A stretch of 64,000 nucleotides of DNA. Source: Alistipes sp. GTDB taxonomy: Bacteria > Bacteroidota > Bacteroidia > Bacteroidales > Rikenellaceae. Position 1 is the first letter of the stretch, and each line of letters begins with the position of its first letter. Location of the stretch: positions 44,409 through 108,408 of the forward strand of contig JAFXFM010000006.1 in the NCBI GenBank assembly GCA_017520545.1, written 5' to 3'. Positions 43,699 to 51,526 of this stretch are shown here, piece by piece. The position numbers and the translations under genes are program-made. Under the pieces are notes generated by a model. That model had not been told where the DNA came from, made no database searches, and was given only the letters and a program-made list of their open reading frames with translations.

Positions 43699-43727
43699 GT
43701 ATCTATGGGAATAAATGTTTAAATTTG
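43697..43727 (+). promoter_or_regulatory. promoter of the lipoprotein nuclease gene
   Basis: TTG 43697-43699, 20-nt spacer, TAAATTTG 43720-43727; start near 43732, ATG at 43755. Confidence 0.65.
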
Positions 43728-43754
43728 TACCCGTAAAGTGATAAGAATAGGACG

Positions 43755-45347
43755 ATGAAGAGATTTCTGTATGTTTTGGCGGTTGCCGTATTCGCGCTTA
43801 CATCGTGCGAAGGTTTTAATTTGGAAGAGATATTTGGCGGAATGCTGGGTGGCGGTAACGATAAGACCGAGAAGCCATCGACCTACGATATCGTTGTTGA
43901 ACCGTCGCTATTGCAGTTCGATGCTGAAGGTGGCGAAAAGAATATTACCGTTGAGTCTGAAGTTGCGTATGAGTTGCTCTGCGAAGTCTCTTGGGTAGCG
44001 TGCCAAATAGTTGAAAATGGCGTGGCTGTTACCGTGAAAAGTCATACTGGCAAGGATAAGCGCAATGCAATGCTTGTGGTATTCAACAAAGAGTACGAAA
44101 TCTATAAGTCGGTAACTATTGAGCAGGAGGGGTATCTCCCTTTGCAGCCGTCGAGTGTATCGTTGGATAAGAGCGAAATTGCCTGGGATGAACTGATTGT
44201 GAAGGGTGTGACCTCTGGCGATACAAATCTCTTGTGCTCAATACAGATAACTAAGGGTGCCGATTTTTGTTCTACGGCAATTAAGCAGTTTAAGGTGGGT
44301 GGCGAGTTTATTCTCGATTTTACAAAGAATATGGGCAATGCACCACGAACTGCCGAGATAGAAGTCGTGTTTAGCGATGGTTTCGCAAAAACTCTTAGTG
44401 TGACACAGCTGGCAAAGGAGGTGGTAGTTGTGGATAACTTATATGACCGTCAGTGGGCAGAGCAACCTGAGAAAAACGAGAATAGGCACTATATCCACAA
44501 AACCTACTATTCGACGCTTATGGATGGTAAGCGCGTGCGAAATTTCTCGGTTTGCTACGATACAGTTAAGATGTGTTCGCGTTGGGTTGCATATCCGGGA
44601 CACTCGGTGTACCGCAAGTGGGGTAGCTATCAAGTTGGTGAGAATAATAACTCGGGTAGAACTAATGCGTGGGCTTTTGACGATGCTGTAACGCAGTATG
44701 CGCCAAGCACCGACTATAATTGCGCGTATGAGATTGTGAGCAAGTATAATAGCAAAACCGATGCCTATGACACCGCCAAGGAGCCTGTAATCCCGCATCG
44801 CCGACAGGCTGACATCTGCTTTACAAATGGCTTTGGTTGGGGCTGGGCGCGAGGACATATGCTCCCATCCTCGCAGCGATATAACACTTGGGAGAATAAT
44901 GCTCAAACTTGCTATGCCACCAATATTATGGTACAGCAGTATGACTTCAATGGTGGCACTTGGGCCGATGTGGAGGCTCTTGAACGCAATAAGAACTGCT
45001 CGGATACGCTCTATGTGGTTGTAGGAACACTTTTTGAGGATAACAAGACAATCTCTCGATTTGGTCGAACTATCGGTGTGCCAACGCATTGTTATAAACT
45101 GCTGTTGCGTACGAAGTCGGGTAGTAGTCGCAAGGCTATTAGCGATATAACCTCGGCTGACGAGTTGATTTGCATTGGCTTCTTGTTTGAAAATAATGAG
45201 TCATCGGCAAATATTGATAAGTCGTTGGCTGTAACTTCGGTTGCCGAAATAGAGAAGCGTGCTGGCTTCAAATTCTTCCGCAACCTCAATCCTGCTATTG
45301 CCGATAAGGTAAAGGCGCAGAAAAGCCCGAGCGATTGGGGAATGTAG
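43755..45347 (+). CDS. lipoprotein DNA/RNA non-specific endonuclease with BACON-like domains
   Basis: 530 aa. Signal MKRFLYVLAVAVFALTSC with lipobox Cys18. A Gly-rich linker precedes about two BACON-type beta domains (about 45-125 with LLQFDAEGGEKNITVESEVA and a second, divergent one at 130-220). The C-terminal ~290 residues are the NUC (Serratia-type) endonuclease fold. WGWARGHMLPSSQRYN carries the RGH catalytic His, and QTCYATNIMVQQYDFN the metal-binding Asn. LYVVVGTLF and YKLLLRT complete the fold. The family's DRGH is here ARGH, with Ala replacing Asp. Probably at the cell surface for nucleic-acid scavenging. Followed by palindrome array 3. Confidence 0.88.
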   Translation: MKRFLYVLAVAVFALTSCEGFNLEEIFGGMLGGGNDKTEKPSTYDIVVEPSLLQFDAEGGEKNITVESEVAYELLCEVSWVACQIVENGVAVTVKSHTGKDKRNAMLVVFNKEYEIYKSVTIEQEGYLPLQPSSVSLDKSEIAWDELIVKGVTSGDTNLLCSIQITKGADFCSTAIKQFKVGGEFILDFTKNMGNAPRTAEIEVVFSDGFAKTLSVTQLAKEVVVVDNLYDRQWAEQPEKNENRHYIHKTYYSTLMDGKRVRNFSVCYDTVKMCSRWVAYPGHSVYRKWGSYQVGENNNSGRTNAWAFDDAVTQYAPSTDYNCAYEIVSKYNSKTDAYDTAKEPVIPHRRQADICFTNGFGWGWARGHMLPSSQRYNTWENNAQTCYATNIMVQQYDFNGGTWADVEALERNKNCSDTLYVVVGTLFEDNKTISRFGRTIGVPTHCYKLLLRTKSGSSRKAISDITSADELICIGFLFENNESSANIDKSLAVTSVAEIEKRAGFKFFRNLNPAIADKVKAQKSPSDWGM

Positions 45348-45445
45348 AATGTGTTTTGCAATTTGCGTTCTGCATTTCCTCTAATATCTCTATAATCTTC
45401 TATTCTCATTGCGCCGTGATGCCCTTTGGGACTTCCACAACCATA

Positions 45446-45743
45446 GGTATCGAAAACAATACCCGGCACACAAGAGGGCGCACTCCTCGCAAATAGAACC
45501 TTCCTCACCGCCATAGGTATCGAAAACAATACCCGGCACACAAACGGGCACACTCCTCGCAAATAGAGCCCTCCTCACCGCCACAGGTATCGAAAATAAT
45601 ACTCGGCACACAAACGGGCGCACTCCTCGCAAATAGAACGCTCCTCACCGCCATAGGTATCGAAAATAATACCCGGCACACAAACGGGCGCACTTCTCAC
45701 AAAAAGAGCGCTCCCCGCTACCATAGGTATCGAAAACAATACC
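45446..45743. repeat. palindrome array 3 (five units, exact 70-bp period)
   Basis: Five copies of GGTATCG-AAAA-(C/T)AATACC start at 45446, 45516, 45586, 45656 and 45726, each exactly 70 bp apart. Spacers are nearly identical (GGCACACAAACGGGCGCACT, CTCGCAAATAGA...). Read on the minus strand this is GGTATTGTTTTCGATACC, the same palindrome as arrays 1 and 2. Seventy is not a multiple of three and the frames rotate, so the ORFs here are not genes. Lies in the convergent gap between the nuclease gene and lemA. Confidence 0.93.
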
Positions 45744-45767
45744 TGGCAATAAGGGGGCGTTGGGAGT

Positions 45768-45832
45768 AATAGGGAGTATAGGGAATTTAATGAAATTAGG
45801 GAGAATAGTGTATCACTAAACTCCCTAATTTC
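45768..45832. repeat. leader-like element next to palindrome array 3 (inverted copy)
   Basis: The reverse complement closely matches 19251-19315 and, like it, directly precedes (in its own orientation) a palindrome array. Distance to the first palindrome is about 25 nt here and about 4 nt in array 1. Confidence 0.8.
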
Positions 45833-45873
45833 TCTAATCTCTCTAATCTCTCTAATCTCTCTAATCTCTCTAA
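45832..45873. repeat. 9-bp tandem repeat CTCTAATCT x4.7
   Basis: Four full copies from 45832 plus a partial one. It adjoins the outer edge of the leader-like element, and its unit resembles the CTCCCTAATTT piece of that element. With the array and leader it accounts for the 545-bp gap 45348-45892; 45348-45445 shows nothing recognisable. Confidence 0.85.
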
Positions 45874-45892
45874 AAAGCCAATAGCCAACGAT

Positions 45893-46456
45893 TTAGAATT
45901 GCACTACCGGTGCTTTCTCTGCGCCTTCGGTGGTTGCGGTGAATAGTTGCTTCTTCTCGAAACTAAACGTCTTGGCGATCAAATTCGACGGGAAGGTCGC
46001 AATCTTGATGTTGTAAACCTTGACAATGTCGTTGTAGTTCTTGCGAGCAACGGCAACACGATTTTCTGTACCCTCCAACTGCGCTTGCAACTCCAAGAAG
46101 TTGGTGTTTGCCTTCAAATCGGGATAACTCTCTGCGAGAGCAATCAAACGACCGAGTGCGGTCGAGAGCTGCTCTTGTGCAGCTGAGAACTCCTGAACGT
46201 CTGCGCCGCCACTCATCGTTTTCGAACGAGCTGCAATAACCTGCGCAAGGGTCTCCTGCTCGTGCTTTGCATAGCCCTTTACCGTCGAAACAAGATTGGG
46301 TACAAGGTCGGAACGACGTTGGTACTGCGTTTCGACATTTGCCCACGCAGTCTCCACGCCCTGTCCGAGCTTAACCAACGAATTGTACGTTGTCCAACAA
46401 TAGCCGCATACTATAACTACAAGTGCAGCTACAACAATCCAAATTTTCTTTTTCAT
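45893..46456 (-). CDS. LemA family protein
   Basis: 187 aa. One N-terminal transmembrane helix (WIVVAALVVIVCGYCWTTYNS) followed by a long helical bundle; LVKLGQGVETAWANVETQYQRRSDLVPNLV is the family signature, and VYNIKIATFPSNLIAKTF the conserved end. LemA proteins are membrane-anchored and usually paired with TPM/YgcG-type proteins, as here, where a TPM gene is the upstream neighbour. Exact role unknown. Confidence 0.94.
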   Translation of the reverse strand: MKKKIWIVVAALVVIVCGYCWTTYNSLVKLGQGVETAWANVETQYQRRSDLVPNLVSTVKGYAKHEQETLAQVIAARSKTMSGGADVQEFSAAQEQLSTALGRLIALAESYPDLKANTNFLELQAQLEGTENRVAVARKNYNDIVKVYNIKIATFPSNLIAKTFSFEKKQLFTATTEGAEKAPVVQF

Positions 46457-46494
46457 AAATCTGTTATTTAATTAGTTTATCCGTTTTCCGTTTA

Positions 46495-47382
46495 TTAAAA
46501 CTTCGATCCAGCGCCACCACCGCCGAAACTACCTCCGCCAAAGCCCCCTCCGAAGCCTCCGCCTCCAAAACCGCCACGGCCGCCTCCACCGCCTGTGAGT
46601 ATAACTGACGGCTTCTCTTGGCGTGTGTGCCTTATGAGTGTGTGCCCGCAGTCGGGGCAGGTAAAGGTTTGGTCGATAAGTCTATATGTTCGCGCATTTT
46701 TAACGACGTGGGTGTCCACGATCTTTAAGTGGTACTTTCCGCACTTTGGGCAACGATGGGCAGCGCGATTTATGCAATATGCCAGCAGTGCAAAAATGAC
46801 GAAAAACGCAATCATCGTTCCGAATATGGCGGCTATCTCGACACCCGTTATTTCGTCTTCGGCTGTGGCCGGTAGTTCGCCCGAGGAGAGTAGGGTGGCG
46901 ACGGCAGCCACTCCATCGACCATACCTTTGTCGTAGTTGCCATTGCCGAGTGGCTCAACCATATAACGTTGCTGTATGCGCTTGCATATTGCATCGGGCA
47001 GTATACCTTCGAGTCCGTAACCCGTTACGAAACGAATCTCTCGTTTGTCGAGTACAAGTAAGATACCCAAGCCATTATCGGATTTATCTAAACCTACGCC
47101 CCAGCTCGAAAATAACTTATGCGCAAACAGAAAAACATCGTCCGAAGCGATATCCTTTACCGCGACAACAGCGATTTGAGCAGCGCCCTTCGTGCGCAAC
47201 GAATCGCAAGCAAGGTCAATCGCCTGGACAGCCTCTGCCGAGAGTATTCCGTCCGGGTTTGAGGTGTAACGATGACGGTCCGAAAGTTGCACGTTCGGTA
47301 TCTCGCTGATGGTATACGGTTTTGCTATTGCAACTGCACAAGTCGCGCAAATTAGCGCGAATAATGATAGGAATCTCTTCAT
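46495..47382 (-). CDS. TPM-domain membrane protein (YgcG-like)
   Basis: 295 aa. The start at 47382 gives the signal peptide MKRFLSLFALICATCAVAIA. A TPM domain (about 30-155, NPDGILSAEAVQAID... DKREIRFVTGYGLEGILPDA), one transmembrane helix (about 190-212), a zinc-ribbon-like CPKCGKYH... CPDCGHTL, and a Gly-rich tail FGGGGFGGGFGGGSFGGGGA ending GSKF. The TPM domain faces the periplasm. The gene precedes lemA by 38 nt in the usual pairing. The -7 box lies only 7 nt before the ATG, so the mRNA is probably leaderless or has a 2-3-nt leader. Confidence 0.92.
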   Translation of the reverse strand: MKRFLSLFALICATCAVAIAKPYTISEIPNVQLSDRHRYTSNPDGILSAEAVQAIDLACDSLRTKGAAQIAVVAVKDIASDDVFLFAHKLFSSWGVGLDKSDNGLGILLVLDKREIRFVTGYGLEGILPDAICKRIQQRYMVEPLGNGNYDKGMVDGVAAVATLLSSGELPATAEDEITGVEIAAIFGTMIAFFVIFALLAYCINRAAHRCPKCGKYHLKIVDTHVVKNARTYRLIDQTFTCPDCGHTLIRHTRQEKPSVILTGGGGGRGGFGGGGFGGGFGGGSFGGGGAGSKF

Positions 47383-47389
47383 AACACTG

Positions 47390-47397
47390 CAAATATA
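47390..47397 (-). promoter_or_regulatory. -7 box right before the TPM gene
   Basis: TATATTTG on the minus strand; predicted start 47384-47385 against ATG at 47382. It is back-to-back with the ackA promoter. Confidence 0.6.
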
Positions 47398-47415
47398 GTA
47401 AAAAAGTGATATTCG

Positions 47416-47448
47416 TTGTCCGAAAATCAAAGATTTTTACTATCTTTG
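47416..47448 (+). promoter_or_regulatory. ackA promoter
   Basis: TTG 47416-47418, 22-nt spacer, TATCTTTG 47441-47448; start near 47453, ATG at 47488. Confidence 0.65.
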
Positions 47449-47487
47449 TAGCAATAACGTAAACATATTTAAAAAAAATTATAAACA

Positions 47488-48693
47488 ATGGTAATTTTAG
47501 TATTGAATTGCGGTAGCTCGTCAATCAAGTATCAGGTTCTTGATGTGGAGGCTACATCTCACAAATTGCTTGCAAAAGGTCTTGTTGATCGTATTGGTTT
47601 GCCTGAGGGTGATCTCGTGCATAAGCCGGTAGGAAAAGAGAACTATCATCTCCATCAGCCAATTGCCGACCATACACAGGGTATCAGTCTTGTGTTGGCT
47701 GCTTTGACTGACAAGGAGCACGGAGTTATCTCGTCGCTTGACGAAGTGAAGGCCGTAGGTCATCGTGTTGCTCACGGTGGCGAGTTCTTCCCGGATAGTT
47801 GTGTAGTTACAGAGGAGGCAAAGGAGAAGATTCGCTCGTTGTTTGCAATCGCTCCATTGCACAACCCTGCAAACTTGGAGGGTATTCTTTCGATTGAGAA
47901 GGTGTTGCCATCGGTACCACAGGTTGCCGTGTTCGACACTTCGTTCCATCAGTCGATTCCTGCACGCAACTACTTGTATGCACTCCCTATGGAGTACTAT
48001 GATAAGTATCGCGTGCGTCGCTACGGCTTCCACGGAACAAGCCACAAGTTTGTGGCAAAGCGTGGTGCGGAGTTGTGCGGTTTGGACCTCGAAAACTCGA
48101 AGATTATCACTTGCCACGTTGGTAATGGTGGCTCGGTAACGGCTGTTTTGAATGGTAAGTCGTACTGTACTTCGATGGGCTTCTCGCCTGTTGATGGTTT
48201 GGTTATGGGTACTCGCTGTGGCGATGTCGATCCAAGCGCAGTCCTCTATATCGCCGAGCACGAGGGTATGAGCTTTGCCGAGATTAACACTATGATTAAT
48301 AAGCAGTCGGGTGTTCAGGCTGTGTCGGGAGTATCGAGCGATATGCGCGATATCGACAATGCGTACGAGGCAGGCAATGAGCGTGCAATCCTCGCTCGCG
48401 ATATGTACTACGACCGCGTAAAGCAGTATGTTGGTAAGTATGCTGCATTGATGGGTGGTGTAGATTTGATTATCTTCACCGGTGGTGTAGGCGAAAATTC
48501 GGCAGATTTGCGCCGTTGGGTATCGCACAATATGGAGTTTATGGGCGTTGAGATTAACGATGCTGTAAATGACGTAACCCGTGGTACCGACACTATCCTT
48601 TCGACCGAAAACTCGCGTGTTAAGGTTGCTGTAATCGCAACTAACGAGGAGTTGGTTATCGCACAGGATACATACAGACTAATCAAAGATTAG
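47488..48693 (+). CDS. ackA: acetate kinase
   Basis: Converts acetyl-phosphate and ADP to acetate and ATP. 401 aa. LVLNCGSSSIKYQVLD is the N-terminal phosphate-binding motif, AVGHRVAHGGE and VFDTSFHQSIP line the active site, RRYGFHGTSHK follows, CHVGNGGSVTAV and FTGGVGENSADLR are the ASKHA signatures. Length and motifs fit AckA rather than butyrate kinase (Buk, ~355 aa). It pairs with the next gene, a phosphotransacylase of the Ptb size class, 44 nt downstream. Confidence 0.96.
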   Translation: MVILVLNCGSSSIKYQVLDVEATSHKLLAKGLVDRIGLPEGDLVHKPVGKENYHLHQPIADHTQGISLVLAALTDKEHGVISSLDEVKAVGHRVAHGGEFFPDSCVVTEEAKEKIRSLFAIAPLHNPANLEGILSIEKVLPSVPQVAVFDTSFHQSIPARNYLYALPMEYYDKYRVRRYGFHGTSHKFVAKRGAELCGLDLENSKIITCHVGNGGSVTAVLNGKSYCTSMGFSPVDGLVMGTRCGDVDPSAVLYIAEHEGMSFAEINTMINKQSGVQAVSGVSSDMRDIDNAYEAGNERAILARDMYYDRVKQYVGKYAALMGGVDLIIFTGGVGENSADLRRWVSHNMEFMGVEINDAVNDVTRGTDTILSTENSRVKVAVIATNEELVIAQDTYRLIKD

Positions 48694-48737
48694 TCAATGT
48701 AAAATGCAAAATTCAGAATGCAGAATTAAATAAAAAT

Positions 48738-49640
48738 ATGAAACATTTATCAGAAATAGTAGATGCTGCTTTGGCCAAGGGCAGAAAGCGCTTGGCTGTG
48801 GCTTACGGTCAGGATTCGCACACCATTGAGGCGGTCTATGATGCATATAAAGATGGTTTGGTTGATGCAACTTTGTTTGGCGACAAGGAGGTTATCGAGG
48901 CGACCTGCGCAGAGTTGGGTATTGACCCGTCTATCTTCACAATTGTTGATGAGAAGAGCGACGTAAAGTGTGTAGAGTTAGCGGTTAAGGCTGTTGTTGC
49001 AGGTGATGCACAGGTGTTGATGAAGGGTATGGTTTCGACCGATAAGTATATGCGTGGCATTTTGAACAAGGAGGCGGGTCTGTTCCCACCAAAAGGTACT
49101 TTGAGCCACGTTTCGGTGTTTGAGTGGTCGGGCTATCCAAAGTTGTTGCTTGCATCGGATATTGCAGTATTACCACAACCGGATTTCAAGCAGAAACTGA
49201 CATTGGTAAAATACTTGGCTCAAACAGCAAAGTTGATAGGCGTAGATTGTCCGAAGATTGCTTGCGTGGCGGCTATGGAGTTGGTGAACGCAAATATGCC
49301 GGCAATGGCAGAGGGTGCAATCATCTCGAAGATGGCAGACCGTGGTCAGTTGGGCAATGTTATTGTTGATGGTCCATTGTCGCTCGACGTTGCTCTCTAT
49401 CCTGAAGTTGCTGAGCACAAGAAGGTTAAGGGCTCGGCTGTAGCGGGTGATGCAGATGCGTTGTTGTTCCCTAACTTGGAGTCAGGCAACGTATTTTTCA
49501 AGAGCGTATCGCACATCGGTGGTGGCGAGTTGGCTGCTATGGTTGTCGGTACTAACAAACCTTGTGTATTGACCTCGCGAGGCGATTCGGCATTGTCGAA
49601 GAAGTACTCGATTGCGTTGGCTTGCTTGGCTGCAAAATAG
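48738..49640 (+). CDS. phosphate acyltransferase of the Pta/Ptb family (short, Ptb-like)
   Basis: 300 aa. KRLAVAYGQDSHTIEAVYDA opens the protein as in phosphotransbutyrylases, and VLMKGMVSTDKYMRGILNKE, GLFPPKGTLSHVSVFE, NVIVDGPLSLDVALYPEVAEH and FPNLESGNVFFKS follow, the conserved core of Pta/Ptb. At 300 aa it matches Ptb (~300) better than the compact Pta (~330). Next to ackA it most likely makes acetyl-phosphate for ATP generation, but butyryl- or propionyl-CoA are possible substrates. aroQ starts 7 nt later. Confidence 0.88.
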   Translation: MKHLSEIVDAALAKGRKRLAVAYGQDSHTIEAVYDAYKDGLVDATLFGDKEVIEATCAELGIDPSIFTIVDEKSDVKCVELAVKAVVAGDAQVLMKGMVSTDKYMRGILNKEAGLFPPKGTLSHVSVFEWSGYPKLLLASDIAVLPQPDFKQKLTLVKYLAQTAKLIGVDCPKIACVAAMELVNANMPAMAEGAIISKMADRGQLGNVIVDGPLSLDVALYPEVAEHKKVKGSAVAGDADALLFPNLESGNVFFKSVSHIGGGELAAMVVGTNKPCVLTSRGDSALSKKYSIALACLAAK

Positions 49641-49647
49641 TCTGAAT

Positions 49648-50067
49648 GTGAAACTTCTAATTTTAAACGGTCCTAACCTCAATTTGCAGGGTAGGCGCGA
49701 GAAGTCGGTTTATGGTGCGGAGAGTTTCGAGGAGTTTATACCTCGACTCCGCGCCTTATACTCGGCTCATACTATTGATTACGCCCAATCAAACATTGAG
49801 GGCGAACTCATCGATACTCTCCACAAGGCGGAAGAGGAGTATGATGGTGTGTTGTTCAATGCCGGTGGCTATACGCATACATCGGTGGCATTGCGCGATG
49901 CAATTGGGGCGGTAGCAGTGCCTGTTATCGAGATTCACATCTCAAATGTCGCTGCACGCGAGGAGTTCCGCCATACATCACTTATCGGTGCAACTTGTGT
50001 GGGTACTATCGCAGGTTTTGGCTTGGATTCCTATCGCTTGGGGATCGAGGCGTTCTTGAACCGATAA
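49648..50067 (+). CDS. aroQ: type II 3-dehydroquinate dehydratase
   Basis: Shikimate-pathway enzyme, 139 aa, at the short end of the family. The start is a GTG at 49648: MKLLILNGPNLNLQGRRE is the family N-terminus, while the longer frame would overlap the preceding gene. The catalytic Arg and Tyr are in GRREKSVYG, NAGGYTHTSVALRDAI holds Asn/His, EIHISNVAAREEFRHTS holds the catalytic His and Arg. Coupled to the upstream Ptb-like gene by a 7-nt gap. Confidence 0.92.
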   Translation: MKLLILNGPNLNLQGRREKSVYGAESFEEFIPRLRALYSAHTIDYAQSNIEGELIDTLHKAEEEYDGVLFNAGGYTHTSVALRDAIGAVAVPVIEIHISNVAAREEFRHTSLIGATCVGTIAGFGLDSYRLGIEAFLNR

Positions 50068-50083
50068 AATATCGCTTAATAAT

Positions 50084-51526
50084 ATGAAACTTGTCGATCA
50101 GGTGGCAAAAGGTGTAGCGTGGAGTGCTGTGGAGAAGGTCTGCTCTATGCTTTTGCAGATGGTCGTAAGTATCGTTGTTGCTCGCCAACTCGTACCCGAG
50201 GATTTTGGCGTAATGGCAATTCTGACATTCTTTACAGTGGTTGCGCTTGTGGTTGTTGATAGCGGTTTTTCGCAGACGCTACTTCGCAAGGCTTCGCCAA
50301 CAGATGACGATTACAAATCGGTATTTGTCTTCAATTTGGCGGTTTCAATCGTGCTATACACGCTCTTTGTAGCCATATCTCCATTGTTAGCGCGATACTA
50401 CAATTTGGAGATTATCACTAAAATCGCTCCTATTTTATTCCTGTTGCTTCCGTTGAACGCTCTGGGCATAATTCAAAATACGAAGCTCTCACGAGAATTT
50501 CAATTTGGAGTGTTGTCGCGTATAAATTTCGTGGCGGCATTCTTGGCAGGAGTTGCAGCAATTATCATTGCAGTGTGCGGTGGTGGCGTATGGGCTTTGG
50601 TTGCGCAACGTCTGGTAGTCGTAGCAACAAAATCGTTGCTTTTATGGTGGCGAGGAGGCTGGCGGGGCGAAGGCTCACTCAACGGCGCTGCGTGGCGCTC
50701 TATGGCTCCATTTTCGTTCCGTTTGATGTCCACAGATATTGTGGCTGCGGTATATAACAATGTGTCGCAACTCTTTATTGGCAAAATATATTCGGCTGAT
50801 ACGCTCGGATACTTCAATCAGGCGCAGAAAATCAAGGACCTTCCTGTTCAGTCGGCTGTTCTGTCTGTGCAAACGGTAACATATCCGGCCTTGGCAAAAA
50901 TTAAGGACGACAAAGAAAAGTTCGCCGAGAGCTATCGTAAGGTGTTGATGATAAACACCTTTGTTATGGCTCCTATGGTGGTAGGAATGTCAGCGGTGGC
51001 AAAACCTCTGTTCTTGGTTCTTCTGGGCGACAAGTGGTTGCCTACGGTGCCCTATTTCGAGGTGATAGCCCTCGCAGGGTTGTTCTACCCACTTGCTATG
51101 GTGGCGTATAATGTGCTGAAAGTTCACAGCGACGGTGCAATAATTTTCCGCTTGGAGATGCTGAAAAAGGCGATAATGACTGCGGTTTTGGCTCTGACAA
51201 TTCCACACTCTGTTATGGCAATCGCCGAAGGTTTGGTGGTGATGGCTTTTATAGAGTTTATAATAAACTTTGCTGCAACACGCCGCTACACAGCGCTTTC
51301 GTGGTGGCAGATGGTTAGAACTCTGCTCCCTTCGATTGTGCTTACTCTCGCAATGTATGCTGCTGTGGTTGTAGTGGGCTGCTATGCGGCTATGATGGCT
51401 CCGATATGGGTGTTGTTGTTGCAGATTGCCACGGGCGTTGTTGTCTATGTAGTTGGAGCGTGGGTGTGCAGATTGGAGGCGTTTAATGAATTTATAAAGA
51501 TTGTAAAGGGCGTAGTGAAGCGATGA
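50084..51526 (+). CDS. MOP-superfamily polysaccharide flippase (WzxC-like)
   Basis: A 480-aa protein with about 14 hydrophobic helices. It begins MKLVDQVAKGVAWSAVEKVCSMLLQM, typical of lipopolysaccharide/O-antigen flippases, and includes LVPEDFGVMAILTFFTVVAL. Expected to move undecaprenyl-linked oligosaccharide across the inner membrane. No glycosyltransferase genes are adjacent, so its glycan is unknown. It overlaps thiL by 4 nt (ATGA). Confidence 0.88.
   Translation: MKLVDQVAKGVAWSAVEKVCSMLLQMVVSIVVARQLVPEDFGVMAILTFFTVVALVVVDSGFSQTLLRKASPTDDDYKSVFVFNLAVSIVLYTLFVAISPLLARYYNLEIITKIAPILFLLLPLNALGIIQNTKLSREFQFGVLSRINFVAAFLAGVAAIIIAVCGGGVWALVAQRLVVVATKSLLLWWRGGWRGEGSLNGAAWRSMAPFSFRLMSTDIVAAVYNNVSQLFIGKIYSADTLGYFNQAQKIKDLPVQSAVLSVQTVTYPALAKIKDDKEKFAESYRKVLMINTFVMAPMVVGMSAVAKPLFLVLLGDKWLPTVPYFEVIALAGLFYPLAMVAYNVLKVHSDGAIIFRLEMLKKAIMTAVLALTIPHSVMAIAEGLVVMAFIEFIINFAATRRYTALSWWQMVRTLLPSIVLTLAMYAAVVVVGCYAAMMAPIWVLLLQIATGVVVYVVGAWVCRLEAFNEFIKIVKGVVKR

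Noticed and set aside
45390-45693. Minus-strand ORFs of 60-150 aa with repeating LFSIP/VFDTYG text
   Set aside because: They are readings through the 70-bp palindrome array in rotating frames; the period is not a multiple of three and no start signal exists.
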